DNA from: Ancylobacter novellus DSM 506
Lineage (GTDB): Bacteria; Pseudomonadota; Alphaproteobacteria; Rhizobiales; Xanthobacteraceae
DNA: 64,000 nt
Assembly (NCBI RefSeq): GCF_000092925.1
Contig: NC_014217.1
Coordinates: 1,550,001 to 1,614,000, forward strand
Direction of reading: 5' to 3'
Shown one piece after another: positions 21,425 to 30,432 of the stretch. The notes below the pieces were generated by a model, which saw only the letters and a list, made by a program, of their open reading frames with translations, ran no database searches and was not told where the DNA came from. A program made the position numbers and the translations under genes. Position 1 is the stretch's first letter, and every line of letters begins with the position of its first letter.

Positions 21425-21703
21425 ATGGTCGAATATATGCACGCAGAGGTAGCGTTGCGTCAGGCTCCGGTGTTACCTTTTGCCGAAGCGAGACCAACCT
21501 GCAGGCGTGCCTTGACCAACAGCGACCGCGACCCGCCGCCGCGCGACACGGCAAGCTATATCGCCGCCATCGTCGGCGAACTGGCCGGTCTTGCCGCCGG
21601 GCCCAGGATGGAAGTGCTGCGCTATCTGCTGGAGATGGCGCGTGACGAGGCGCGCGGCATCGCCCTCGACCATACGCCAGACTCCGACGCCGACCTCAAA
21701 TGA
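21425..21703 (+). CDS. Small conserved hypothetical protein
   Basis: The 92-residue product has a variable N-terminus and a C-terminal part, [32 protein letters not shown], that resembles a short helical protein seen repeatedly in Hyphomicrobiales. The function is unknown. A shorter start is likely, because only residues from about 40 on look conserved: an ATG at 21437 and a TTG near 21510 are candidates. AT-richer sequence at 21380-21440 may hold its promoter. Its 3' end overlaps the convergent dprA stop by 8 bases. Confidence 0.6.
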   Translation: MVEYMHAEVALRQAPVLPFAEARPTCRRALTNSDRDPPPRDTASYIAAIVGELAGLAAGPRMEVLRYLLEMARDEARGIALDHTPDSDADLK

Positions 21704-22805
21704 GCGAGACCGCGCCGCCCGGATGGCGCTCCAGCCGTCCGGCGAGTTCCAGTTCGAGCAGCAGGATCTGAATCTCGCCGACGCTCGCGCCCGACAGCAC
21801 GACCAGATCGTCGACCGGCAGCGGCACCGGACCGAGCAGGGCGAGCACATGAGTGCGGGCATCCTCGCTCGGCTCCGGCGCGTCCATCGCGTCGGCCTCC
21901 TCCTCGACGATGAGCGGAGGCGGGCGGTCGCGCAGTGCCGCCAGCCCCTGCAATATGTCCTCGGCGCCGGTGACGAGCGCCGCGCCGTGCTGGATCAGCG
22001 CATTGGTGCCGCTGGCGCGCGGGTCGAGCGGCGAGCCGGGGACGGCGAAGACCTCGCGCCCCTGCTCGGCGGCGAGCCGCGCGGTGATCAGCGAGCCCGA
22101 GCGCTCGGCCGCCTCGACCACGACCACGCCGAGCGAAAGGCCAGAGACCAGCCGATTGCGGCGGGGGAAGTCGCGGGCGCGCGGCTCCCAGCCCATCGGC
22201 ATCTCCGACAGGATGGCGCCTTCGGCCGCGATGGCCTCCATCAGCTTCTCGTTCTCGCGCGGATAGGGCCGGTCGTGGCCACCGGCGATGACGGCGACCG
22301 TGCCGGTGGCAAGGCTCGCCTCATGCGCCATGGCGTCGATGCCACGGGCGAGGCCCGAGGCGATGACCCAGCCGGCGGCGCCGAGGCCGCGGGCGATGCG
22401 CACGGTCATGGTGCGCCCGGCGCCAGAGGCGTTGCGCGAGCCGACGATGGCGACGGTCGGCCGGACCAGTATCTGCGGCTTGCCGCGCAGGGCGATGAGC
22501 GGCGGCGCATCGTCGATCTGCCGCAGCAGTTCGGGATAATCGGGTTCGCCCAGCGCGATGAAGCGCCCGCCCATGCGATCGAGCGCCGCCATCTCCGCCT
22601 CCGCCTCGGCGGCAGAGGGGATGCGCGGCGGGATCAGTCCGCCACCGCGGCGGGCGAGGGCGGGCAGCGCGTCCAGCGCCGCCGCCGCGCCACCGAAGCG
22701 GTTGACGAGGCTGCGGAACGCGCGCGGGCCGACATTCTCCGTGCGGATCAGGCGGAGCCAGTCGCGGCGTTGTCCCAGATCGAGTTGGACGCCGCGCGGA
22801 GCCAA
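21696..22805 (-). CDS. dprA: DNA-processing protein DprA
   Basis: The 369-residue product has a Rossmann-like core: [45 protein letters not shown] and the [31 protein letters not shown] block. It loads RecA on incoming single-stranded DNA during transformation. A C-terminal winged helix (about 300-369) matches the DprA_WH domain. Translation most likely begins at the TTG at 22805, three bases after the plsY stop, as no ATG or GTG is close by. It sits between plsY and topA, the normal alphaproteobacterial order. Confidence 0.95.
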   Translation of the reverse strand: MAPRGVQLDLGQRRDWLRLIRTENVGPRAFRSLVNRFGGAAAALDALPALARRGGGLIPPRIPSAAEAEAEMAALDRMGGRFIALGEPDYPELLRQIDDAPPLIALRGKPQILVRPTVAIVGSRNASGAGRTMTVRIARGLGAAGWVIASGLARGIDAMAHEASLATGTVAVIAGGHDRPYPRENEKLMEAIAAEGAILSEMPMGWEPRARDFPRRNRLVSGLSLGVVVVEAAERSGSLITARLAAEQGREVFAVPGSPLDPRASGTNALIQHGAALVTGAEDILQGLAALRDRPPPLIVEEEADAMDAPEPSEDARTHVLALLGPVPLPVDDLVVLSGASVGEIQILLLELELAGRLERHPGGAVSLI

Positions 22806-22808
22806 TGG

Positions 22809-23414
22809 TTAGCCCTTCTTGCCGATCTTGCCTTCGGTGCCGGCGAGCAGCCGGCCGATATTGGCGCGGTGCATGAACCAGAGCAGCGCGGTGAGGATCG
22901 CCAGCAATAGCCCGGTCGGCGGCGGGACGAGGGCGAAGGCGGCGAGCGTGGTCAGCACACTGGCGACGAGTGCGGCGAGCGAGGAATAGCGGGTGACGAA
23001 GGCGACGGTCAGCCAGGCGGCGGCGAAGACCAGAGCCGCCTGCCAGGCGAGCGCCAGCGTCACGCCGAGGAAGGTGGCGACGCCCTTGCCGCCCTTGAAG
23101 CCGAGCCAGACCGGGAAGATGTGGCCGAGGAAGGCGCCGAGCGCCGCCGGCAGCAAGCCGTTCTCGCCGATCAGCCAGCCCGCCAGCAGCACGGCGACCG
23201 TGCCCTTGAGCATGTCGCCGACGAGCGTGGCGGCGGCCAGCCCCTTGCGCCCGGTGCGCAGCACGTTGGTGGCGCCGATATTGCCCGAGCCTATGGTGCG
23301 GATGTCCTGCGTGCCCGCGACGCGGGTCAGGATCAGGCCGAAGGGAATCGAGCCGAGCGCATAGCCGAGAAGCAGCGCGGCATAGCTCGACAGCGGTGGC
23401 AGGGACCAGCTCAT
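22809..23414 (-). CDS. plsY: Acyl-phosphate glycerol-3-phosphate acyltransferase PlsY
   Basis: The 201-residue inner-membrane enzyme transfers the acyl group of acyl-phosphate to glycerol-3-phosphate, the first step of phospholipid synthesis. The three cytoplasmic motifs are present: GSGNIGATN at 42-50, FKGGKG at 106-111 and HRANIGRLL at 182-190, with hydrophobic helices between them. It starts a short leftward unit with dprA. Confidence 0.96.
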   Translation of the reverse strand: MSWSLPPLSSYAALLLGYALGSIPFGLILTRVAGTQDIRTIGSGNIGATNVLRTGRKGLAAATLVGDMLKGTVAVLLAGWLIGENGLLPAALGAFLGHIFPVWLGFKGGKGVATFLGVTLALAWQAALVFAAAWLTVAFVTRYSSLAALVASVLTTLAAFALVPPPTGLLLAILTALLWFMHRANIGRLLAGTEGKIGKKG

Positions 23415-23470
23415 GTCCGCGACCTTAATGGCTTTTCGCCGGTTGCACAGAGGGCAGGTGGGCCGACGCC

Positions 23471-24769
23471 CTACACGTATTCATATACCGTGCGGCCGGC
23501 AACCAGCGTGCGTACGACGCGGCCCTCGAAGCGGGCCTCGTCGAAAGGCGTGTTGCGGCAGCGCGACTTCAGCGTGGCGGGATCGAGCAGCCAGGCTTCG
23601 TCCGGCGCGATGAGCGCGATGTCGGCCGGCTGTCCCGGCCGCAGCGTGCCGGCCGGCAAGCCGAGGATCTCGGCGGGGCGGGTCGACATGGCGCCGATCA
23701 GGGTGATGAGATCGAGCGCGCCGTCCTTCACCAGCCGCAGGCCGGCGGCCAGCATGGTCTCCAGCCCGATGGCGCCGAAGGCGGCCTCGGAGAAGGGCAG
23801 GCGCTTCACCTCGACGTCCTGCGGATTGTGGTCGGAGACCACGACGTCGATCAGCCCTTCCGCTACCGCCTCGACCAGCGCCACCCGGTCGTCCTCGCCG
23901 CGCAGCGGCGGGGCGAGCTTGAAGAAGGTGCGGTAGCCGACGACGTCGCGCTCGTTCAGCGTCAGATGGTTGATCGAGGCCGAGGCCGTGACGTCGAGCC
24001 CGTCGCGCTTGGCCCGGCGCAGCACCTCAAGCGATTCGGCGCAGGTGAGCGAGGCGGCGTGGTAACGCCCGCCGGTGATGGCGACGAGGCGCAGGTCACG
24101 CTCCAGCACGATGGTCTCGGCCGCCTTCGGCACGCCGGCGAGGCCGAGCCGCGAGGCGAGCTCGCCCTCGTTCATCACGCCCTCGCCCACGAGACTGGCG
24201 TCCTCGGTGTGATGGACGATCAGCGCGTCGAAATCGCGGGCATAGGTCAGCGCCCGGCGCAGCACCTGCGCGGAGCGAATGGAGCGCGTGCCATCGGTGA
24301 AGGCGACCGCGCCGGCGGCCCCTAGCAGGCCGATCTCCGTCATCTCCCGGCCTTCCAGCCCTTTGGTCAGGGCGGCCATGGGATGGACGTGGACGATGGC
24401 GGTGTCGCGCGCCCGGCGCAGGATGAAGTCGACGATGGCGGGGTCGTCGATCACCGGGTCGGTGTCGGGCTGGCAGATGATGGTCGTCACCCCGCCGGCG
24501 GCTGCCGCCTGGCTGGCCGAGGCGAGAGTTTCGCGGTGCTCGGCGCCGGGCTCGCCGATGAAGGCGCGCATGTCGACGAGGCCGGGCACGGCGATGAGGC
24601 CGCGGCAATCGACGATTTCGGTATCCGGCGACAGGCCGGCCGAGGTCAGGTCACTGGTGACATCTTTTATGACTCCGTCGGCGATGAAGATGTCACCGGT
24701 GGTGTCGAGGTCGCGTGACGGATCGAGGATGCGCGCCTTGGCGAGAAGGGTGGGACGAAGGTCAGCCAT
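23471..24769 (-). CDS. pyrC: Dihydroorotase-like protein, probably non-catalytic (PyrC' type)
   Basis: The 432-residue amidohydrolase-fold protein is clearly dihydroorotase-related ([26 protein letters not shown]). The metal-binding HxH of active enzymes is replaced: [11 protein letters not shown] at 65-75 has Arg68 and Phe70 at the His positions and Gly72 where the substrate-binding Arg belongs. The later metal His of the HVST motif is also absent ([11 protein letters not shown]). In Pseudomonas such an inactive PyrC' is a structural partner of aspartate carbamoyltransferase. The start overlaps the end of pyrB by 8 bases, which fits a PyrB-PyrC' complex. A separate active dihydroorotase would then be encoded elsewhere. 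Confidence 0.93.
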   Translation of the reverse strand: MADLRPTLLAKARILDPSRDLDTTGDIFIADGVIKDVTSDLTSAGLSPDTEIVDCRGLIAVPGLVDMRAFIGEPGAEHRETLASASQAAAAGGVTTIICQPDTDPVIDDPAIVDFILRRARDTAIVHVHPMAALTKGLEGREMTEIGLLGAAGAVAFTDGTRSIRSAQVLRRALTYARDFDALIVHHTEDASLVGEGVMNEGELASRLGLAGVPKAAETIVLERDLRLVAITGGRYHAASLTCAESLEVLRRAKRDGLDVTASASINHLTLNERDVVGYRTFFKLAPPLRGEDDRVALVEAVAEGLIDVVVSDHNPQDVEVKRLPFSEAAFGAIGLETMLAAGLRLVKDGALDLITLIGAMSTRPAEILGLPAGTLRPGQPADIALIAPDEAWLLDPATLKSRCRNTPFDEARFEGRVVRTLVAGRTVYEYV

Positions 24770-25715
24770 TGGGAAGATTCCGCGACAGCGCGTCCAGCAC
24801 GGCCATGCGCACGGCGACGCCCATCTCCACCTGCTCGCGGATGAGCGACTGGGCGCCGTCGGCGACAGCCGAATCGATCTCCACGCCCCGGTTCATCGGG
24901 CCGGGATGCATCACCAGCGCGTCCGGCTTGGCGTAGCGCAGCTTGGCCTCGTCGAGGCCCCAGAAGTGGAAATATTCCTTCACCGACGGGACGAAGGAGC
25001 CGTTCATGCGCTCGCGCTGCAGGCGCAGCATCATGACGATGTCGACGTCGGCGAGGCCGCGCCGCATGTCGTGATGCACCTGGACGCCGAAGCGCTCGAT
25101 GTCCTTGGGCAGCAGCGTCGGCGGGGCGACCACGCGAACCTGCGCGCCGAGCGCCTGCAGCAGCAGGATGTTGGAACGGGCGACGCGCGAATGGGCGATG
25201 TCGCCGCAGATCGCGACCGTCAGGCCCTGGATGGTTCCCTTGTTGCGGCGGATGGTCAGCGCGTCGAGCAACGCTTGCGTTGGGTGCTCATGCGCACCGT
25301 CGCCGGCATTGACCACCGAGCAGTCGACCTTGCGCGCCAGCAGCTCGACGGCGCCGGAGGCGCTGTGGCGCACGATCAGCACGTCCGGGTGCATGGCGTT
25401 CAGCGTCGCCGCGGTGTCGATGAGGGTCTCGCCCTTCTTCACCGAGGAGGTGCTGACCGACATGTTCATCACGTCGGCGCCGAGGCGCTTGCCGGCGAGT
25501 TCGAAGGAGGACTGGGTCCGCGTCGAGGCCTCGAAGAACAGGTTTATCTGGGTGCGGCCGCGCAGCGTGGCGCGCTTCTTCTCGACCTGTCGGTTGAGGA
25601 CGACGAACTCCTCGGCAAGGTCGAGGAGGCCGACGATTTCCTCGGGCGACAGGCCCTCGATGCCGAGCAGGTGCCGGCGGGAGAGGGTGAAGCTGGGCAG
25701 CGGGTTCGATGTCAT
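24762..25715 (-). CDS. pyrB: Aspartate carbamoyltransferase catalytic subunit
   Basis: The 317-residue enzyme joins carbamoyl phosphate and aspartate in pyrimidine synthesis. The carbamoyl-phosphate loop is [19 protein letters not shown], followed by SSVKKGETL and the HPTQALLD motif. The C-terminal domain holds [10 protein letters not shown] and [11 protein letters not shown]. The start MTSNPLPSF is chosen over an open upstream extension that is not family-like. No pyrI gene is present; the overlapping pyrC-like gene takes its place as partner. Confidence 0.96.
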   Translation of the reverse strand: MTSNPLPSFTLSRRHLLGIEGLSPEEIVGLLDLAEEFVVLNRQVEKKRATLRGRTQINLFFEASTRTQSSFELAGKRLGADVMNMSVSTSSVKKGETLIDTAATLNAMHPDVLIVRHSASGAVELLARKVDCSVVNAGDGAHEHPTQALLDALTIRRNKGTIQGLTVAICGDIAHSRVARSNILLLQALGAQVRVVAPPTLLPKDIERFGVQVHHDMRRGLADVDIVMMLRLQRERMNGSFVPSVKEYFHFWGLDEAKLRYAKPDALVMHPGPMNRGVEIDSAVADGAQSLIREQVEMGVAVRMAVLDALSRNLPNG

Positions 25716-25784
25716 ATCGAAGTCGGCTGGATAGACGCAGCCGGCGAGTACCGCAAGCACTTAAGCGCACCGTCCAGATATTCG

Positions 25785-26723
25785 TCAGAGATGGGCGATG
25801 AGGGTCACCAGCGCGATCACCGCCGGCATGGTCGCGGCCGCAAGGATGGTCTGCACCGTCAGCATCTCCGCCAATAGCGGCGCATCGCCGCCCATCTGGC
25901 GGGCCAGCACATAGCCGTTCGGTGCCGAGGGGACGGACGCGCCGACGGCGACGATCAGCAGGTCGATCTCCTGCAGGCCCAGCGCCACGCCGATGCCGAC
26001 CGCCAATGTCGGCATGATCAGGAGCTTGGCGAGGCAGGTGAACCAGGTCGCCATGCGTGGCCGGCGCAAGTCGCCGAGCCGCAGCCCGGCGCCGACCACC
26101 AGCAGCCCCAGCGCCAGCGAGGCCCGGCCGAGTATGTCGCCGAAGTCGACGAGGACCGACGGGATCGGCACGTCGAAGGCGTTGATCAGCGTCCCGGCGA
26201 TGCAGGACCAGATGAACGGGTTGCGCGCCAGTTGCAGCAGCAGCCGGTTGGTCGCGCCGCCATTCTCGCCATGGCGGGCCAGCACCACCACGCTGATGGC
26301 GTTGAGCACCGGGATCATCACCGCGAGCCCGACCGCTGCCACCGCCAGCCCCTTGGACCCGGCAAGCGCGCCGGAGACGGCGAGCGCGATATAGGTGTTC
26401 CAGCGCACCGACCCCTGGAACAGCGAGGTGTAGCTCGGTCCCGCCAGGCCGAAGACGCGGCAGATCGGCCGGCGCAGCACGGTGAGCAGCGCGGAGACGG
26501 TGAAGATCGCGCCGAGCAGGGCGGTGGAGACATCGACCACCGCCACCTCGCCGAGGTCGGCGCGCGAAATCGACACCACCAGCAGCGCCGGAAACAGCAC
26601 GAAATAGGTCAGCCGCTCCAGCGCGATCCAGTGCGAGGCTTCCGGCAGCAATCCGCGCTTGAGCGCGGCGCCCAGCGCGATGACGAGGAAGACCGGCACC
26701 AGCGCGCCGAGCACTGCATGCAT
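25785..26723 (-). CDS. AEC family transporter
   Basis: The 312-residue membrane protein has about ten hydrophobic helices in two halves and matches the auxin efflux carrier (AEC) family: VFLVIALGAALKRGLLPEASHW at the N-terminus, then NAFDVPIPSVLVDFGDILGRASLALGLLVVGAGL. Bacterial members export or import malonate, malate or other organic acids, but the substrate cannot be read from sequence. It is read leftward from the end of ruvX, nine bases away, so the two may share a transcript. Confidence 0.9.
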   Translation of the reverse strand: MHAVLGALVPVFLVIALGAALKRGLLPEASHWIALERLTYFVLFPALLVVSISRADLGEVAVVDVSTALLGAIFTVSALLTVLRRPICRVFGLAGPSYTSLFQGSVRWNTYIALAVSGALAGSKGLAVAAVGLAVMIPVLNAISVVVLARHGENGGATNRLLLQLARNPFIWSCIAGTLINAFDVPIPSVLVDFGDILGRASLALGLLVVGAGLRLGDLRRPRMATWFTCLAKLLIMPTLAVGIGVALGLQEIDLLIVAVGASVPSAPNGYVLARQMGGDAPLLAEMLTVQTILAAATMPAVIALVTLIAHL

Positions 26724-26732
26724 GTCAGACCC

Positions 26733-27215
26733 TCACCGGCCTTCCGCGATGAAGCGCAGCCGATCGAGCGCGCCCTGCAGGATGAAGGCGGCGGCCTGCT
26801 GATCGACGACCTCGGCGCGGCGCGCGCGGCTCATGTCGGTGGCGATCATGTCGCGCTCCACCGCGGCGGTGGACAGCCGCTCGTCCCAGAGCATGATCGG
26901 CAGCTCGGTGAGGCGGGAAAGGTTGCGGGCGAAGGCGCGGGACGCCTGCGCGCGCGGCCCCTCGCTGCCGTCCATGTTCACCGGCAGGCCGAGCACGAGG
27001 CCCACCGCGCCGCGTGCGGCGGCGAGCGACAGGACGCGCCCGGCATCGGGGGTGAACTGCTTGCGGGCAATGGTCTCCACCCCGGCGGCGATCCGGCGGT
27101 CCGGATCGGAGCTGGCGACGCCGATGGTCTTGGTGCCGAGGTCGAGGCCGATCAGGCTGCCCCGCGCGGGCAGGATGCCGGCCGCCTCGGCGACGGGGAG
27201 GATGAGCGCGGGCAT
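26733..27215 (-). CDS. ruvX: Holliday junction resolvase-like protein RuvX (YqgF)
   Basis: The 160-residue RNase H-fold protein has LIGLDLGTKTIGVASSD (first catalytic Asp), GLVLGLPVNMDGSEGPRA, MLWDERLSTAAVE (catalytic Asp-Glu) and VVDQQAAAFILQGAL (last Asp). YqgF is implicated in 16S rRNA 5'-end maturation and resembles Holliday junction resolvases. It is divergent from the UPF0173 hydrolase gene with a 123-base gap in which I see no clear operator. Confidence 0.94.
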   Translation of the reverse strand: MPALILPVAEAAGILPARGSLIGLDLGTKTIGVASSDPDRRIAAGVETIARKQFTPDAGRVLSLAAARGAVGLVLGLPVNMDGSEGPRAQASRAFARNLSRLTELPIMLWDERLSTAAVERDMIATDMSRARRAEVVDQQAAAFILQGALDRLRFIAEGR

Positions 27216-27338
27216 GGCGGAGAGCGCCTAGCACGACCGCTTGCGAGATGCCATCGCGCCGTATCATGTCGTGCTTGAGTCATGCCGCTCTCGCACTATG
27301 TTGCCGCCGGAAATAGCGGTCAGCTGCGGAGGAAGCTC

Positions 27339-28043
27339 ATGAAGATCACCTGGTTCGGCCATGCGGCGTTTCGGCTGGAATTCGCGGGCAAGGTCGTGCT
27401 CATCGACCCGTTCCTGACCGGCAATCCGGCCTTCGGCGGCGACGTGGCGCAGGCGACGGCCGGCGCGCAGTACATTCTGCTGACCCACGGCCATGGCGAC
27501 CATGTCGGCGACACCGTTCCGGTGGCCAAGAACACCGGGGCGACCGTCGTCGCCAATGCGGATCTGGTGAGCTGGCTCGGCACGCAGGGGCTCGAGAAGC
27601 TGGAGATGATGAACACCGGCGGCACCATCCATCTCGACGGCTTCACCGTCAGCATGGTCCGCGCCGACCACTCCTCCGGCATGATGGTGAACGGCACCGC
27701 GGTCTATCTGGGCAATCCGAGCGGCCTGATCGTGAAGGCGCCGGGCGAGCCGACCGTCTGGCACATGGGCGATACCGACATCTTCTCCGACATGGCGCTG
27801 ATCGCTGAGATCCATAAGCCGGACGTGGTGATCATGCCGATCGGCGACCGCTTCACCATGGGGCCGGAGACGGCGGCGCTCGCCGTGTCGCGCTATCTCG
27901 GCGGCCTCACCATCATCCCCGGCCACTATGGCAGCTTCGGCCTGCTGGAGCCGACCGCCGACCGCTTCGTCGCGCTGGTCGGCGGGGAGGCCACGGTGGT
28001 GGTGCCGGAGAAGGGCGTGCCGGTCGACCTGTCGAAGCTTTGA
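27339..28043 (+). CDS. Metal-dependent hydrolase, UPF0173 family (metallo-beta-lactamase fold)
   Basis: The 234-residue product has the metallo-beta-lactamase fold: [26 protein letters not shown] (zinc-binding HxHxDH), [19 protein letters not shown] and IIPGHYGSF. It is the UPF0173 group, whose substrate is not known. The start MKITWFGH is fixed by the family and preceded by GGAGGAAGCTC. Its neighbours in many related genomes are ruvX and gatCA; here three unrelated genes lie between it and gatC. Confidence 0.93.
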   Translation: MKITWFGHAAFRLEFAGKVVLIDPFLTGNPAFGGDVAQATAGAQYILLTHGHGDHVGDTVPVAKNTGATVVANADLVSWLGTQGLEKLEMMNTGGTIHLDGFTVSMVRADHSSGMMVNGTAVYLGNPSGLIVKAPGEPTVWHMGDTDIFSDMALIAEIHKPDVVIMPIGDRFTMGPETAALAVSRYLGGLTIIPGHYGSFGLLEPTADRFVALVGGEATVVVPEKGVPVDLSKL

Positions 28044-28070
28044 GTTCGGGCTCTAACTCCCTCACACACG

Positions 28071-28164
28071 GTCATCCCCGAGCTTGGCCCGGGGATCCAC
28101 GACTTGGACCGATGCGCGGGGTGTCGCTGAAGTCGTGGATGGCCGGGTCAAGCCCGGCCATGAC
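28071..28164. repeat. Intergenic palindromic repeat, type B (about 35-bp imperfect arms)
   Basis: GTCATCCCCGAGCTTGGCCC with GGGGATCCACGACTT pairs with AAGTCGTGGATGGCCGGGT and CAAGCCCGGCCATGAC around a central loop of about 24 bases. It lies between the convergent UPF0173 and orphan genes. A near copy is at 29903-29990. Confidence 0.85.
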
Positions 28165-28191
28165 GTGCTTTTTGTGGGAGCCTGTCGCGAA

Positions 28192-29112
28192 CTAGTCTGC
28201 CGCCGCGCCCGTCACCGCCAACGCGTGGCGCACGGCGTTGGCCTGGCGCACCAGCACGGTCGCCACGAACGCTTCCATCGCGTCGGTGAGCCCCGGTTCG
28301 GCGAGGAACCCGCCGCGCTCGCGCCCTTCGACCCGGCGCACTAATCCCTCCTGCACGGCGTTCTGCAGGATGTCGACGACATGCGAGCGCGACACCCGGT
28401 AGGCGCGGGCGAGCTCGGCCACGGGCGTCGGCCGGCCGGTCCCGCCGGTCGCGAACAGGGCGAGGGCGACCAGCAGCCCGCCGTCGCGGTCGGCGAAGAT
28501 CGCCATCGAGGGTATGTCGTGCATCATGCGCCAGCCGGCGCGGAACGGCCGCAGCAGCTCGGCGACATAGGCGGCGACGAAGGCGTCGTCGTCGAGGCGG
28601 TTCAGGCCGGCCTCGCCCTCCGGCAGCACCATGCGCAGCGCGTTCAGCATCACCCGCCAGCGGTCGCGATGGATCGCCAGCATGCGATCGGTCACGGTGA
28701 GCCGCCGCCGGCGGCGATCCGCGTCCGGCACCGGAGCGACGAGGCCGAGCAGGCGGGAGGCGGCCAGCACCGCGCCGACCCGGCCGGGGCTGCACACGCC
28801 GAGCGCCGCCGCCTCCGCCTTCAGCCGGCCGGCGGTGAGGCCCGGTCCGGGCGGGGGCTCGAAATGCATGTCGAGCATCAGCAGGGCGAGCACGACCCGA
28901 CCGCGGTCGTTCAGCAGGCGCGTCAGCAGGAAATTGCCGCGATAGGCGCTGGCGAGATTGACCGCCGCCTGCCGGGCGACCCACGGGAAGTCCGGCCGCG
29001 CCCGCAGCCGCGCGCGCTCCTCCACCTCGCCAGGCAGCAGCGATTCCAAGAGCGCCCCGTGGGCGCCTGCTGCGGCGGGGAGGGGCGTGCCGGCGGCCTG
29101 CCTCGCGAACAT
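28192..29112 (-). CDS. Hypothetical protein with C-terminal winged-helix-like domain
   Basis: I do not recognise this 306-residue protein. It has no signal peptide or clear membrane segment. Residues about 228-275 (PVAELARAYRVSRSHVVDIL followed by QNAVQEGLVRRV) read like a winged helix-turn-helix with its wing, so a DNA-binding role is plausible. An earlier segment (about 90-140) could be a second, weaker helix-turn-helix. It is divergent from the next gene by about 110 bases and lies between two type B palindromes. A transcription regulator is the best guess. Confidence 0.7.
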   Translation of the reverse strand: MFARQAAGTPLPAAAGAHGALLESLLPGEVEERARLRARPDFPWVARQAAVNLASAYRGNFLLTRLLNDRGRVVLALLMLDMHFEPPPGPGLTAGRLKAEAAALGVCSPGRVGAVLAASRLLGLVAPVPDADRRRRRLTVTDRMLAIHRDRWRVMLNALRMVLPEGEAGLNRLDDDAFVAAYVAELLRPFRAGWRMMHDIPSMAIFADRDGGLLVALALFATGGTGRPTPVAELARAYRVSRSHVVDILQNAVQEGLVRRVEGRERGGFLAEPGLTDAMEAFVATVLVRQANAVRHALAVTGAAAD

Positions 29113-29223
29113 ATCGTGACCTCACACGTCGTCGTTGCGACCAATAATCGACATTGTCGCGCAACGGCGAAGGATCATTATGCGCGCTGTTTCCCCTAGG
29201 GGATGTCCATTCGAGGAATCGAC

Positions 29224-29568
29224 GTGATCGCGTTCCCCTCCTGCATGCGTATCCTGGCGCCGACGGCTGCCGGCGCGCTTCTGCTCGCGGCCCTGCTGCC
29301 GCTCGGCGCCGCGCCGGCCGAGGCGGCGGTCGTCTACTGCACCGGCCCCGGCTATCCGGTCGGCTGCGTGGTCCGCCCGACGCCCTATGTCGCGCCGGCG
29401 GCCCGTGCGACGGTCTACTGCACGCGCCCGGGCTATCCCGTCGGCTGCGTCGGCGGGGTGGGTGCCCCTGGCGTGGGCCCCGTCGGTACGCCGGCCACCC
29501 GCGCCGTGGCGCGGCCCGGTCCGGGCGTGAATGGCGGCGGGCCGGTGAACCGGCCCGGACTGCGCTGA
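29224..29568 (+). CDS. Small secreted protein with duplicated YCTxPGYPVGCV motif
   Basis: The 114-residue product has a signal peptide ending near PAEA-AVVYC. The mature part carries VYCTGPGYPVGCV at the start and VYCTRPGYPVGCV about 28 residues later, then a Gly/Pro/Val-rich tail. Each repeat has a Cys pair nine residues apart, suggesting disulfides in the periplasm or outside. A GTG start is chosen because GAGGA lies six bases before it; an in-frame ATG at 29245 would shorten the signal peptide. Function unknown; similar small proteins exist in Hyphomicrobiales. Confidence 0.75.
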   Translation: MIAFPSCMRILAPTAAGALLLAALLPLGAAPAEAAVVYCTGPGYPVGCVVRPTPYVAPAARATVYCTRPGYPVGCVGGVGAPGVGPVGTPATRAVARPGPGVNGGGPVNRPGLR

Positions 29569-29593
29569 AGACATCATCGATACGGAGGATAGC

Positions 29594-29872
29594 ATGATCC
29601 ATCGCCACGTCGCCCTGCTTGCCGCCACCTGCTTCACGGCGTTCGCGGCCGCGCCGGCCCTTGCCGACAAGGCGGCGGGCGACGCCTGCGCCGCCGGGCT
29701 CTCGCCGGACGGCAAGGCGATCTACGCCGCGGTGGGCTCGGCCAGCGGCGACCTGCGCAGCATCGTCACTGACACGACCAAGTCGCTGGTGATGTCCGGC
29801 AAGATCGAGCGCGGCAATGCCCGCGCCAACGCCCAGGCCGCCGGCGCCTGCCTGGAGCAGGCGCGGTCGTGA
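29594..29872 (+). CDS. Small secreted hypothetical protein
   Basis: The 92-residue product has a clean signal peptide (cleavage after FAAAPALA) and a mature part of about 68 residues with two cysteines (DACAAGLS and GACLEQ) that could form one disulfide. The ATG is preceded by CGGAGGATAGC, a strong ribosome-binding site. It follows the previous secreted protein by 25 bases on the same strand, so they may form an operon. No known domain was recognised. Confidence 0.8.
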   Translation: MIHRHVALLAATCFTAFAAAPALADKAAGDACAAGLSPDGKAIYAAVGSASGDLRSIVTDTTKSLVMSGKIERGNARANAQAAGACLEQARS

Positions 29873-29902
29873 GTCGTTAGTCCGAGAACCAGCCTTTCCG
29901 CC

Positions 29903-29990
29903 TTCATGGCCGGGCTTGACCCGGCAACCCAGGCTTTTTCCGTGCGTCGAGCGCAAAGGCTGGGTTGCCGGGTCAAGCCCGGGGATGAGG
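29903..29990. repeat. Intergenic palindromic repeat, type B (about 31-bp arms)
   Basis: TCATGGCCGGGCTTGACCCG plus GCAACCCAG pairs with CTGGGTTGCCGGGTCAAGCC plus CGGGGATGA. This is one of the best-preserved palindromes in the window. It lies in the gap before gatC. Confidence 0.85.
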
Positions 29991-30139
29991 GAAATGGGAT
30001 CGTGTCGATCCCTGGAACAGCTTCGGCCGGCATCCGAAACCCACGACGAACCGACCGACCATGGGCGCCGCGCGTTGCGGGGCGCGGTGCCCGCCTGCTA
30101 TAGGGCGCGCGTCGGTTTAATCGTTGATTGGGATTTCGG

Positions 30140-30427
30140 ATGTCGGTCGATCAGGCGACGGTCCGGCGGGTGGCGCATCTCTCGCGCATCGCCGTGACGG
30201 AGGACGAGGTGGCCCATCTCCAGGGCGAGCTCAATGCCATCCTCGCCTTCGTGGATGAGCTAGCCGAGGTGGACACCGCCGGCGTCGAGCCGATGACCAG
30301 CGTCATCCCCATGAAGCTGCCCCTGCGCGCCGACGTGGTAAACGACGGCGGCGATGCGGCGCGCGTGCTCGCCAACGCGCCTCTGGCCGAGGACGGCTTC
30401 TTCGCCGTCCCGAAAGTGGTGGAGTGA
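30140..30427 (+). CDS. gatC: Aspartyl/glutamyl-tRNA(Asn/Gln) amidotransferase subunit C
   Basis: The 95-residue subunit stabilises GatA-GatB. It has [17 protein letters not shown], the [21 protein letters not shown] helix and [19 protein letters not shown], all typical. The ATG giving MSVDQATV is used. gatA starts six bases after the stop, so the two are cotranscribed. Confidence 0.96.
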   Translation: MSVDQATVRRVAHLSRIAVTEDEVAHLQGELNAILAFVDELAEVDTAGVEPMTSVIPMKLPLRADVVNDGGDAARVLANAPLAEDGFFAVPKVVE

Positions 30428-30432
30428 GTCTC

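Noticed and set aside
28148-29956. A 602-codon minus-strand frame spanning a palindrome, the orphan gene and two small secreted genes
   Set aside because: It is Arg/Pro-rich and crosses a repeat; the overlapping smaller genes have signal peptides and ribosome-binding sites.
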